A stretch of DNA of 35,730 bases from Bacillus sp. (in: firmicutes) (GTDB lineage Bacteria > Bacillota > Bacilli > Bacillales > Bacillaceae): the NCBI GenBank assembly GCA_031180405.1, contig JAPSLU010000018.1, positions 1 through 35,730 on the forward strand, read 5' to 3'. The translations under genes were made by a program, and so were the position numbers. The notes under the pieces are model-generated. The model was given only the letters and a program-made list of their open reading frames with translations, made no database searches and had not been told where the DNA came from. Position 1 is the first letter of the stretch. The number at the start of each line of letters is the position of its first letter. Shown here in pieces: positions 35,421 through 35,730 of the stretch.

Positions 35421-35437
35421 GTTCAAAAAGTTTGAAC
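35421..35437 (-). other. Small hairpin between atpB and atpE
   Basis: GTTCAAA and TTTGAAC form a perfect 7-bp stem with a 3-nt loop in the 77-bp spacer. It has no T run, so it is more likely an mRNA processing or stability element than a terminator. Confidence 0.4.
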
Positions 35438-35446
35438 ATATATTGA

Positions 35447-35730
<284 letters not shown>

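Overview
The window looks like the chromosome of a low-GC, endospore-forming, motile member of the Bacillaceae (Bacillus sensu lato). The evidence is the Bacillus subtilis-like gene order (atp operon, ywzB-ywmB-murAA-spoIID-spoIIQ-spoIIID-mbl-flhO-flhP-fabZ-ywpF-dipA-ssbB, then ywqA/ywqB), strong AGGAGG-type ribosome binding sites, frequent TTG and GTG starts, and candidate sporulation (sigma-E, sigma-F) and competence (ComK) sites. No tRNA, rRNA, CRISPR array or transposase gene was seen.

Layout. Positions 1-6110 (minus strand) hold a Gram-positive-type Pel exopolysaccharide operon, transcribed pelD-pelE-pelA-pelF and running off the left edge. Its first gene is a fusion: a complete extended-SDR sugar-nucleotide 4-epimerase is joined to a PelD-type c-di-GMP receptor (four membrane segments, GAF, degenerate GGDEF with an RxxD site). 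This is the most interesting item in the window. A 47-codon gene with its own good promoter follows, then the divergent ywqB-ywqA pair (SWIM zinc finger protein and SNF2 ATPase) with a 32-codon lysine-rich gene. From 11.5 to 15.3 kb are a coiled-coil protein, competence-type ssbB with a K-box, a dipA-like gene, an XRE regulator, ywpF, an acidic-repeat lipoprotein and fabZ.

From 15.3 to 19.2 kb are an EpuA-like membrane protein, the flagellar rod/hook-family genes flhP and flhO, mbl (cell shape) and spoIIID. From 19.6 to 21.9 kb is a sodium:solute symporter operon (small membrane protein, DUF4212 subunit, large subunit) with a consensus cre site, so probably under CcpA catabolite repression. 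From 22.3 to 28.1 kb are spoIIQ, a VanZ-like gene, spoIID, murAA, ywmB and ywzB. After an unidentified 166-residue gene, the F1Fo ATP synthase operon atpB(partial)-E-F-H-A-G-D-C fills the right end.

The spaces between these core genes carry many repeats. Paired inverted REP-like arms lie at 19.6 and 22.05-22.32 kb. A tandem array of four 114-bp units lies between spoIID and murAA. Two different structured intergenic elements sit inside the atp operon (atpG-atpD and atpF-atpE), and degenerate relatives of the first appear in the flhO-flhP gap and beside the unidentified gene at 28.6 kb. All family and regulatory assignments come from reading the sequence; no database search was run.
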